Of a stretch of 64,000 bases of DNA, positions 35,843 through 43,387 are shown piece by piece. The stretch comes from Myxococcus qinghaiensis (GTDB lineage: Bacteria; Myxococcota; Myxococcia; Myxococcales; Myxococcaceae): the NCBI RefSeq assembly GCF_024198215.1, contig NZ_JAKCFA010000009.1:124001-188000 (forward strand), written 5' to 3'. The translations under genes and the position numbers were made by a program. Within the stretch, counting starts at the first letter, position 1, and every line of letters starts with the position of its first letter. The notes beneath the pieces were generated by a model that had not been told where the DNA came from, searched no databases, and saw only the letters and a list, made by a program, of their open reading frames with translations.

Positions 35843-37120
35843 ATGCGCTCACTCGTTCTTCCCTGGCTCGTCGTCGCGGCCTTCAATCTCGGAGCCGCTC
35901 CTCCCGAAGAGGCCGCGTCGGATCCGCTCGTCGAGCGAGTCCAACGCGCCTCCGAGTACGCCCGGTCCGGGAATGACGTGGCGGCCCAGAAGGAGCTCGC
36001 GGTGGCGCTCAAGGAGTCCCCCAAGGAGGCGAGCGCCCTCTTCGTCCAGACGTGCGTGTTCCTGGAACAGGGCGCGTTGCCCAAGGCGGAGCAATCCCTG
36101 AAGCGGCTTCGCGCGGTCGCCGCGAAGGAGCCGGAGGTTGTCATCCTCGCGTCCCTGGTGGAGCAACGCCGCCGTCAGCCGAAGCTCGATTGGCACGCCG
36201 CCTTCCTTCGCGCCTGGGCCCAGGCAGGGCGGCCCTCCTTCGCCGAGAGCCGCCTCCTGCTGAAGCCGCCTGCCTCGCCCATTGACCTCTGGGCCGAGTC
36301 CGAAGCCGCCTGGGAACGCATCGAAGCCACGGACGTCCGCCTCATCCTCGCGCTCTCGGGAACCCCGCTCGGCGGCCCTGCCCTGGAGTGGCTCGCCACG
36401 CACCTCGACGACGTGAAGGACCCTGTCCTCTTGCGCGCCGCGTTCGAGCACTTCCTGACCTCGGCCCGCCAACACCCCGAGGCGCTCGCGAAGGCACGCA
36501 CCACGCTCAAGCCACGCCTCCAGAAACTCGCCGCCAAGGCCCCCCAGGAGATGCAGCTCCGGTTGCTCGTGCTCCTGGGAGACACCGACCCGAAAGCGCC
36601 CCTCACGCAGGAAGAGCTCGTCGAGCTGGAACGCATCGCCGCGCTCCCTGAGTATCGGACCGCCTCCGCCCTCCAGATGCACACAGAGGCCGTGCGGCTC
36701 CTGAAGCTGGCGAAGGTCTCCCGCCCGGAGGCCAGTGCCTTCTCGGCCTTCGTGGGAGAGCTGGCGCTCACCGGGCCCCACCGCCTCACTCAGCGAGCAC
36801 TCGCCTCGGATGCGCTCTCAGCCGCGGACAAGGAGCGACTGGGCCGCGTGCTGTCCGCCATTGGCGAACGCATCGCCGAAGAGACCACGCTCGTGGAGTA
36901 TCGGGTGGGCCTGCGCATGGTGATGCAGGGCGTGGACACGCTCAACGACGAGAAGCGTCAGCAAGAACTCGCCGCCGCACAGGGCCCCGCCATGCAACTC
37001 TCGCTCGTGACCCAGCCCCAGGACATGGACCTGTGGCCCCTCCCCTCACTCCGACGCGCGTGGCTCACCGCGTCGGTGGAGAACGAGCGGGAGCACCTGC
37101 GGGCCTTCCTCACGAAGTGA
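35843..37120 (+). CDS. Exported helical-repeat (TPR-like) protein
   Basis: 425 residues with an N-terminal signal peptide (SLVLPWLVVAAFNLGAAPP). The next 90 residues are TPR-like: VQRASEYARSGNDVAAQKEL, then LFVQTCVFLEQGALPKAEQ and RLRAVAAKEPEVVILASLVE. The remainder is alpha-helical with no motif I recognise. Probably periplasmic. It is divergent from lhr (134-bp gap) and convergent with the DUF2378 gene (12 bp between stops). I do not recognise a function. Confidence 0.72.
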   Translation: MRSLVLPWLVVAAFNLGAAPPEEAASDPLVERVQRASEYARSGNDVAAQKELAVALKESPKEASALFVQTCVFLEQGALPKAEQSLKRLRAVAAKEPEVVILASLVEQRRRQPKLDWHAAFLRAWAQAGRPSFAESRLLLKPPASPIDLWAESEAAWERIEATDVRLILALSGTPLGGPALEWLATHLDDVKDPVLLRAAFEHFLTSARQHPEALAKARTTLKPRLQKLAAKAPQEMQLRLLVLLGDTDPKAPLTQEELVELERIAALPEYRTASALQMHTEAVRLLKLAKVSRPEASAFSAFVGELALTGPHRLTQRALASDALSAADKERLGRVLSAIGERIAEETTLVEYRVGLRMVMQGVDTLNDEKRQQELAAAQGPAMQLSLVTQPQDMDLWPLPSLRRAWLTASVENEREHLRAFLTK

Positions 37121-37132
37121 GCGCGAAGTGCC

Positions 37133-37729
37133 TCACGCCCCCGGAGCGGGAGCGGCCTCGCCCACCGGCATCAAGGCGGTCCGGCTCCAGACGATGCGGT
37201 ACGTCGCCGCCGTGCCGTCGAAGGCGATGGGCTCCACCAACACGTGCCCGGCGCCCGCGACGCGCAGCGACTCCGCGAGGAAGCCCGCGGAGAAGTACGG
37301 GTTGTCCGCGGCCACGTCCTTCATCCACAGCGTGGCGGCGCCCTCGGCGGACTCCTCCACCCGCACCTCGTTGAAGTTGTTGCCCGCCCTCACGTTGTAG
37401 GGCACCCGCTCCAGCGTCCTCATGGGCCCCAGGCGCGTGACGAGCGACAGGCTGGCCCGCCCCACCGGTGTCTGCCGGAACCCCTGCAGGTAGCGCGCGC
37501 CCAGCGCCAGCCAGGCGTCCTTCGCCGGCAGCGACGGGAAGATGTCCTGCACGGCCACCCTGAGGAACGCGCGCCACTGCTCCAGGGAGTAGGCCGGCCG
37601 CAACCGCTCCGACAAATCCAGGCCCACGCCCTTCAGGCGCTGGCGCCCCTCCTTCGTCAGGTAGGGACCCAGGGCCCTCACGAAGAGGGCCTCCACGGAC
37701 TGCGCGAAGATGAGCTTCTCGGGCGACAT
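37133..37729 (-). CDS. DUF2378 (TIGR02265) myxobacterial family protein
   Basis: 198 residues, cytoplasmic. It matches the family of about 200-residue proteins found in many copies in Myxococcales genomes: an N-terminal helix with EKLIFAQSVEALFVRAL, the middle LGARYLQGFRQTPVGRASL and a C-terminal beta region LWMKDVAADNPYFSAGFLAES that ends in TYRIVWSR. The function of the family is unknown; some copies lie next to signalling genes, and here a histidine kinase gene ends 69 bp upstream on the same strand, so co-transcription is possible. This entry supports the myxobacterial origin of the window. Confidence 0.82.
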   Translation of the reverse strand: MSPEKLIFAQSVEALFVRALGPYLTKEGRQRLKGVGLDLSERLRPAYSLEQWRAFLRVAVQDIFPSLPAKDAWLALGARYLQGFRQTPVGRASLSLVTRLGPMRTLERVPYNVRAGNNFNEVRVEESAEGAATLWMKDVAADNPYFSAGFLAESLRVAGAGHVLVEPIAFDGTAATYRIVWSRTALMPVGEAAPAPGA

Positions 37730-37798
37730 GACGGAAAGGTGGCAATGGCCCCCCGCAACGGCGAGCCATTCCGCATGTCAAACGTCAGGTTGTCATCA

Positions 37799-39262
37799 TC
37801 ACCGGGGCAGCCGCACCGTGAAGGTCGTGCCGATGGACGCACTGGACTCCACCGTCACCTCGCCGCCATGGGCGAGCAGAATCTGTCGGGTGATGTACAG
37901 CCCCAGCCCCAACCCCGAGGACGCCACCACCTCGTTCTGCACGGCCCGCGAGCCTCGACGCCATGCGGCGAAGACGTGGGGCAGGTCCTCCGGAGGAATC
38001 GGCGGCCCGCCGTTGTGGACGCGCAGCACCACCTCCCGCTCACCCGCCTCGCCCCACATCCGCACAGGACTGTCCACAGGGCTGTACTTCAGCGCGTTCG
38101 CCAGCAGGTTGCTGAACGCCTGCTCCAGCCGGTCCAAATCCCACGCGCCGCGCCCATCCCCGAGCACCTCCAACACCAGCATCCGGCCAGGGTGGCTGGC
38201 GCGCATCTCCTCCAGCGTGCGCCGCGCCACGTCGAAGACGTCGCAGTCCGAGGCCACCACCGGGACACCACCGCCCAGCCGCGAGCGCGCGAAGTCCAAG
38301 AGCTGGCGAATCATCCGGTCCATCCGGTCCGCGCTGGTGAGGATGCGCTCGGTGAGCGAGGACTGACGCTCGTCCAGGTTGCCCTTGCGCTTGAGCTGCT
38401 GCGCGGACATGGACATGGCATTGAGCGGATTGCGCAGGTCATGCCCGAGCATCCCGATGAACTGCTCGCGGAACTCCTCTTCGCTGCGCTCCTCGGTGAC
38501 GTCCCGCGAGGTGGCCATCAGCGCGGCCACCTTGCCGTCCCCGTCCAGCGTGGGGGACAGCGTGAAGTCGAAGTGCCGGGGCCCCTGGTCCGTCGACAGG
38601 GTGATGGCGCCGCGCTGCACCTGTCCGGTGCGCAGCGCCACCTCCATCAGCCGGATGAAGGGCCCGAGCGACGGGTCCCTCGCCTCCCGCACCGACAGCG
38701 ACTCGCCCGAGACGAGGACCTCGTGGCTGCCACGCGCCGCATACGCCGCCTGGTTCGCGAACAGCAGACGTCCCGTCGCGTCAAACAACGCGATGGGGTC
38801 CGCGGCGGACGCCATGGCCATGTCGAGCAGGCGTCGCTGGCGCTCCACCTCTTGCGACAGCGCGTGGACCTCGCGCTCGGCGCGGCGCAGCCGCAGCAGG
38901 GCGTGGACCTGGGCGACCAGCTCCTCGGGGTCCACCGGGGCCACCAGATAGCCATCCGCGCCGTGCTCCAGGCCATGAGCCCGGTCGCCCGGCCCCACCG
39001 CCTGTGCGGACAGATGCAGGACGAGCATGCCCCGGGTGCGAGGGGCGCGCTTCAGCCGACGACAGACTTCCAGCCCGCTGATGTCCGGCAGCCGGACGTC
39101 GAGGATGGCCAGGTCGGTGTGCTCGTCCGCGAGCACCAGGGCCTCGCCGCCAGTACTGGCTTCCACGACCTGGAAGCCCGCGAGCCCCAACACCCGGCTC
39201 GTGACATAGCGACTGGCGACATCATCATTGACGTTGAGGATGACCGGAGATGAAGGACTCAT
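37799..39262 (-). CDS. REC-PAS-histidine kinase (hybrid with N-terminal receiver)
   Basis: 487 residues, cytoplasmic, no membrane segment. Receiver domain at residues 6-122 (acidic NVNDD near 10-14, phospho-acceptor D55 in LAILDVRLPD), a coiled coil (about 125-150), a PAS domain (about 150-255, with LFDATGRLLFANQAAY), HisKA with H274 in MLGHDLRNPLNAMSMSAQQL, and an ATPase domain (N box LEQAFSNLLANALKYSP, G box GLGLGLYI, end GTTFTVRLP). The receiver lacks the usual Lys before Pro (it reads YLVAPVDP). No cognate response regulator gene is adjacent. The start at 39262 is the first ATG before the receiver; the much longer open frame to 40471 covers the opposite-strand cysteine synthase gene. Confidence 0.88.
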   Translation of the reverse strand: MSPSSPVILNVNDDVASRYVTSRVLGLAGFQVVEASTGGEALVLADEHTDLAILDVRLPDISGLEVCRRLKRAPRTRGMLVLHLSAQAVGPGDRAHGLEHGADGYLVAPVDPEELVAQVHALLRLRRAEREVHALSQEVERQRRLLDMAMASAADPIALFDATGRLLFANQAAYAARGSHEVLVSGESLSVREARDPSLGPFIRLMEVALRTGQVQRGAITLSTDQGPRHFDFTLSPTLDGDGKVAALMATSRDVTEERSEEEFREQFIGMLGHDLRNPLNAMSMSAQQLKRKGNLDERQSSLTERILTSADRMDRMIRQLLDFARSRLGGGVPVVASDCDVFDVARRTLEEMRASHPGRMLVLEVLGDGRGAWDLDRLEQAFSNLLANALKYSPVDSPVRMWGEAGEREVVLRVHNGGPPIPPEDLPHVFAAWRRGSRAVQNEVVASSGLGLGLYITRQILLAHGGEVTVESSASIGTTFTVRLPR

Positions 39263-39436
39263 GAAGTACGGGGCAGAGGTACTCCTTCGTACCCGCCGGA
39301 ACCTGGTCGCGCCACATCCATCGCCACCCACGGGTGCTTCCTTACAGGCCGGGCGGACAGCCCTTGGAAGCCCCGTCCGTCGGGAAGATGCGCGAGAGGC
39401 TAACGGCCTGCGTCGATTCGCGATAGGGAAGACCTC

Positions 39437-40399
39437 ATGCGCCCTCCCTGTCGCCCGCTGCCCGCGGATGGCCGCTTTCTCCAGGCCATCGCTCCCACGC
39501 CGCTCGTCCCCGTCCGGTTGGATCCGGAAGGGCCCACCATCTGGTGCAAGCTGGAGTTCCTCAACCCCAGTGGCTCCACGAAGGACCGCATCGCGCGCTA
39601 CATGTTGGAGAAGGCCTGGCGCCTGGGCGAGCTGCAGCCTGGCGGCGAGGTGGTGGAGGCGTCCAGCGGCTCGACGAGCATCGCGCTCGCGCTGGCGAGC
39701 GCGCAGATGGGCGTGCGCTTCACCGCGGTGATGCCCGAGGGTGTCACCGACGAGCGCGTGCTCACCATCCGCGCCTACGGCGGCGACGTGGTGCTGGTGC
39801 CGAGGGCGGAGGGCGTGCGTGGCGCCATCGCCAAGGCGGAGGAGATTGCCCGGGAGCGCAAGGCCTTCGCGCCCCGTCAGTTCGAGAACCCGGACAACGC
39901 CGAGGCGCACCGCGTGTGGACGGGGCAGGAGATTCTCTCCCAGATTCCGGGCGGCCTGGTGCACGGCGTGGTGAGCGGCGTGGGCACGGGCGGCACGGTG
40001 GTGGGCCTGTACCAGGCGTTCGCGGAAGCGGGCTGTCCGGTGACGGCCTTCATCGCGCGCCCCATCGCGGGGCTCGGCTGCGACATCGAATGTTGCAGCT
40101 TCAGTCCGCGCGTGCCCGGCGTCGTGGACGGCATGTCCAAGCTGTACCGCGACTCGGACATGCCGGGGCGCGTGGAGCTGGACGTGTCGGACGAGGAGGC
40201 CATGTGCACCGCGCGCGCCCTCATCCGCCGAGGCTTCCCGGTGGGTCCGTCCTCCGGCCTCAACTACGTGGCGGCCGTGGAGGCCTCGAAGCGACTGGGC
40301 TCCGGCGCGCAGGTGGTGACGGTGTTCCCGGACCGGATGGAGCGCTACTTCTCCACCGAGCTGATTCTGGGCCGGCCCGCGCCCGTGCGCGTCGCCTGA
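39437..40399 (+). CDS. Cysteine synthase-like PLP enzyme
   Basis: 320 residues, fold type II PLP enzyme of the cysteine synthase / cystathionine beta-synthase group. PLP Lys is K49 in NPSGSTKDRIARYM; substrate loop SSGST at 76-80; phosphate-binding loop VGTGGTVVG at about 182-190. The family makes cysteine from O-acetylserine plus sulfide, but members vary in substrate, and the C-terminal part (GLGCDIECCSFSPRVPG, SGLNYVAAVEASKRLGSGAQ) departs from classic CysK/CysM. The Cys pair near 222 is unusual. Divergent from the kinase gene, with 174 bp of shared upstream DNA. Confidence 0.8.
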   Translation: MRPPCRPLPADGRFLQAIAPTPLVPVRLDPEGPTIWCKLEFLNPSGSTKDRIARYMLEKAWRLGELQPGGEVVEASSGSTSIALALASAQMGVRFTAVMPEGVTDERVLTIRAYGGDVVLVPRAEGVRGAIAKAEEIARERKAFAPRQFENPDNAEAHRVWTGQEILSQIPGGLVHGVVSGVGTGGTVVGLYQAFAEAGCPVTAFIARPIAGLGCDIECCSFSPRVPGVVDGMSKLYRDSDMPGRVELDVSDEEAMCTARALIRRGFPVGPSSGLNYVAAVEASKRLGSGAQVVTVFPDRMERYFSTELILGRPAPVRVA

Positions 40400-40523
40400 C
40401 GCACACCCACGCCAAGGGCCGGTGTGAGGACACTCCACCAGCCCTGGCGGACGAGCAGGCATCCCCGTCATCCGATGTCTGGTTCACGCTGAGCGTGCAT
40501 CCACGTGCGCGGCGTCCGGGGTC

Positions 40524-40859
40524 ATGCTAGAAGCCGGCATCGTGCTCACACGCATCTGGCTGTGCCTCAGCCTGTTGCTGTTCGCCCCGACGGAGGGTGG
40601 CCTGTGGATGGCCATCGCCGACGCGACGGAGACCGTGTGCGCGCAGCGTTGCCCGGATGACGATGCGAGCGGTCAGTGCGCGCCGGACTGCGCGGACTGC
40701 ACCTGCTGCGGCCATGTGCGCTCCATCGCCGCGCCCGTCTCCCCTCCCTCGCTGCTCCTGGAAGCACCCCGGCCGCGTCTCGTCCTCCAGGATGAGGACG
40801 CGCCCGCCTCGGCGGACCTGGACGACATCCTCCACGTCCCCAAAGCCCTCCTCGCCTGA
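40524..40859 (+). CDS. Small exported Cys-rich protein ahead of the RND efflux operon
   Basis: 111 residues from the ATG at 40524 (a GTG at 40542 is an alternative). One hydrophobic segment (TRIWLCLSLLLFAPTEGGLW) acts as signal peptide or anchor. It is followed by a compact Cys cluster between residues about 43 and 63: CAQRC, then GQCAPDCADCTCCGH. This could bind copper, zinc or an iron-sulfur group. The acidic C-terminus ends in ILHVPKALL. The gene lies 111 bp before the TolC-type gene of a metal efflux operon, so a periplasmic metal-binding or sensing role is inferred. I know no named family. Confidence 0.6.
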   Translation: MLEAGIVLTRIWLCLSLLLFAPTEGGLWMAIADATETVCAQRCPDDDASGQCAPDCADCTCCGHVRSIAAPVSPPSLLLEAPRPRLVLQDEDAPASADLDDILHVPKALLA

Positions 40860-40970
40860 GGCTGCGTCCGTCTCTTCGCGCGAGCGACTCCAGGTGAGGT
40901 GCGTCCACGGCAGGTAGTGCCGGGACACCTCGCGCCTGACGCTCGCTTCCCTTTCGCGAGGTCTTCTTCC

Positions 40971-42200
40971 GTGTTCAATCCTTCCGCGTCGGTGGCCCTC
41001 GGGCTCGCCGCCGCCCTGGTCTGGCCCTGCGCCAGCACCGCTTCACCTTCCGAGCTGTCCTTCCAACAAGCCCTCGCCCTGGCCCGCGAGCGCGCTCCCG
41101 CATTGCTGGATGCCGCGGGCCGCGTCGCCGAGGCACAGGGGGCTGTCGCCGGCGCCTCGCCCTGGCTGCGTGACAACCCCACCCTCAACGCCGAGGTGGG
41201 CCCGCGCAGGATGGAGGATGGCGCCCGGGGCCTGCAGCTCTCGCTCGGGCTCGCGCAGCCCTTCGAGCTGGGGGGCAAGCAAGGCGCGCGAAGAGAGTCC
41301 GCGCGCGCGGGCCTCGCCCGGGAAGGCGCCGAGCAGCAGGACGCCGAGCGGCGGGTGCTCGGCGAAGTGGCCGCGTCGTTCCTGCGCGCGCTCTACGCCC
41401 GGGAGTTCTCCCGGCTGATGCGCGACACGGAGGAGGCCGCGAAGAACCTGGCCAGCTCCGCGAGCAAGCGCTTCGATGCGGGCGACGTGCCCGTGGTGGA
41501 CGTCAACGTGGCGCGCGTGGCGCAGGCCCGAGCGCACGCGGCCGTCGTCGTGGCCGAAGGCGAGGAGGAGGCGTTGCTCAGCGAGCTGCGCGCCTGGCTC
41601 GGCCTGTCGCTCCAGGAGCCGCTCGCGGTGCGCGGCGCGCTCCGGGAGCTCTCCTCCCTGCCGGTGGCAGCCCCCACCCGCGCCTCCGAGCGCGCGGACG
41701 TTCGCGCCCTGGAGTCGGCGCTCGCCCAGGCCGAGGCGGAGCTGCGACTGGGACGCGCGGAGGCCCTGCCCGACCTGAGCGTGGGCGTGCGCTACGAGAA
41801 GGAGGTGGACGAGACAGCGTGGCTCGGCACCCTCAGTGTTCCGCTGCCCGTGTTCTCCCGGGGCCAGGAAGCGAAGGTGACGGGAGAGGCCCGCGTGCGA
41901 CGGCTGCGCACCCTGTTGGAGGCCGCGCGCCGCACGCGTGATGTCCAGGTGGAGGCCGCCCGCATCCGCGACAACCGGCGTCAGCAGGCGCTGGAGGTGC
42001 TGGAGAAGGAGGCCCTGCCGCTGCTCGACGAGAACGAGTCGCTCGCACGCAGGTCCTACGAAGCCGGGGAGATGGACCTCGCGGGGTTGCTCCTCGTGCG
42101 CCGTGAAACGCTCGAGACGCGCGTGGCGCTGCTCGACAGTCACCTCCAGGCCGCGCTCGCCCGCGTGCAGCTCGCCGTCGAGACAGGAGTCCTGCCATGA
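40971..42200 (+). CDS. Outer-membrane efflux protein (TolC/CzcC family)
   Basis: 409 residues starting at a GTG that gives a signal peptide (VFNPSASVALGLAAALVWPC). Two outer-membrane efflux protein repeats: LSFQQALALARERAPALLDA at the start of repeat 1, and a second repeat near ADVRALESALAQAEAELRLG. Long helical coiled-coil regions and LPLLDENESLARRSYEAGEMDL are typical of CzcC/CusC. It forms the trimeric exit duct of a tripartite pump. First of three tightly packed genes; its stop overlaps the adaptor start (ATGA). Confidence 0.88.
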   Translation: MFNPSASVALGLAAALVWPCASTASPSELSFQQALALARERAPALLDAAGRVAEAQGAVAGASPWLRDNPTLNAEVGPRRMEDGARGLQLSLGLAQPFELGGKQGARRESARAGLAREGAEQQDAERRVLGEVAASFLRALYAREFSRLMRDTEEAAKNLASSASKRFDAGDVPVVDVNVARVAQARAHAAVVVAEGEEEALLSELRAWLGLSLQEPLAVRGALRELSSLPVAAPTRASERADVRALESALAQAEAELRLGRAEALPDLSVGVRYEKEVDETAWLGTLSVPLPVFSRGQEAKVTGEARVRRLRTLLEAARRTRDVQVEAARIRDNRRQQALEVLEKEALPLLDENESLARRSYEAGEMDLAGLLLVRRETLETRVALLDSHLQAALARVQLAVETGVLP

Positions 42201-43387
42201 AGCCCTCTCATCTCCTCCTGTCCGCACTCCTCGTCGCATCATCCGCCTGCAAGTCCGACAAGCCGGAGCATGAAGACGAGCACGCGCACGAAGAAGGCGG
42301 CGAGCCCAAGGGACATGACGAAGGACACGACGAGTCCCACGTCCACATCGCGCCGGAGATGCTGCGCGACCTGCGCGTCACCACCGCGCCCGCGTCGGCG
42401 AGGCCCGGTGGAGAGAGCGTCACCGCGCTGGGCGAGCTGATGTTCAGCGAGGACGCCTACGCGGAGGTGGCGTCTCCCATCTCCGCCCGGGTGGGCACCG
42501 TCTTCGTCACCACCGGCCAGGAGGTGAAGGAGGGCGAGAAGCTGGCCGAGCTGCGCAGCCCCGAGCTGGGCAAGGCCCGCGCCGCGCTCCAGTCCGCCAA
42601 GGCCCGCGCCACCGCCGCCAGGCAGACGGCCGAGCGCAAGCGCGCGCTCGCCGCGGAGCGCATCGTCGCGCAAAAGGACGTGCAGGCCGCGGAGGTGGAG
42701 GCCGCTGGAGCCGAGGCGGAGGTCGCCGGGGCCCGGGCGGAGCTGGCGGCCCTGGGCGCGAGCGAGGAAGACCTGCGCGCGGGCACCCCGGGCTTCATCC
42801 TGCGCTCGCCCATCTCCGGCACCGTCATCGAGCGCGACGCGAGGATGGGACAGATGGCGGACGCCGAGCATCCGCTCTTCCGTATTGGAGATTTGGGCTC
42901 GCTGTGGCTCATCGTCCACGCCTTCGAGCGCGACGCGGTGCGCATCCAGAAGGACGCCGAGGCGCGCGTCACCTTCGCCGCCTTCCCAGGCAAGGAGTTG
43001 ACGGCGCGGGTGGGCCACGTGGGGCAGCGCGTGGATGCGTCCTCGCGCACCATCCCCGTGAGGCTGGTGCTGGAGAACCGGCAGGGCCTGCTCAAGCCAG
43101 GCATGTCCGCCACCGCGTCCATTCCGCTCGGCAGCCCGGATGGCACCATCACCACGGTGCCCACCGCCGCGCTCCAGCGACTGGAGAACGGCTGGGTGGC
43201 CTTCCTGCCCACCGGTGAGCGCGGCTCCTTCGAGCGGCGCGAGGTGGGGCGCGGCCGCACGCTGGGAGACCACGTGGAGGTGCTCTCCGGCCTCACGGTT
43301 GGCGAGCAGGTGGTGGTGGACGGCGCCTTCCTCCTCAAGGCGGAAGTCGAGAAGTCCGCCGGCGGAGGCGAAGACCATGGCCACTGA
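42197..43387 (+). CDS. RND efflux periplasmic adaptor (CzcB/CusB type) lipoprotein
   Basis: 396 residues, the membrane-fusion subunit linking the RND pump to the outer-membrane duct. Lipobox leader LLSALLVASSAC. Residues 25-50 are very His/Glu-rich (HEDEHAHEEGGEPKGHDEG) and the last residues are GGGEDHGH; both ends probably bind metal. The barrel-sandwich hybrid and coiled hairpin (about 90-200) contain SPISARVGTVFVTTGQEVKEG and the matching SPISGTVIERDARMGQM, then a beta barrel (LWLIVHAFERDAVRIQ). Start overlaps the upstream stop by four bases, and the permease start lies 11 bases inside its 3' end, so all three are coupled. Confidence 0.9.
   Translation: MKPSHLLLSALLVASSACKSDKPEHEDEHAHEEGGEPKGHDEGHDESHVHIAPEMLRDLRVTTAPASARPGGESVTALGELMFSEDAYAEVASPISARVGTVFVTTGQEVKEGEKLAELRSPELGKARAALQSAKARATAARQTAERKRALAAERIVAQKDVQAAEVEAAGAEAEVAGARAELAALGASEEDLRAGTPGFILRSPISGTVIERDARMGQMADAEHPLFRIGDLGSLWLIVHAFERDAVRIQKDAEARVTFAAFPGKELTARVGHVGQRVDASSRTIPVRLVLENRQGLLKPGMSATASIPLGSPDGTITTVPTAALQRLENGWVAFLPTGERGSFERREVGRGRTLGDHVEVLSGLTVGEQVVVDGAFLLKAEVEKSAGGGEDHGH

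Noticed and set aside
39263-40471. Upstream extension of the histidine kinase frame by 403 codons
   Set aside because: It runs antisense through the cysteine synthase-like gene and lacks domain similarity; the receiver domain begins right after the ATG at 39262.
40481-40496. Sigma-54-like promoter (GG-N10-GC) before the Cys-rich small protein
   Set aside because: Only the two invariant dinucleotides match; the flanking bases differ from the TGGCACG-N4-TTGCA consensus, and such spacing is common in GC-rich DNA.
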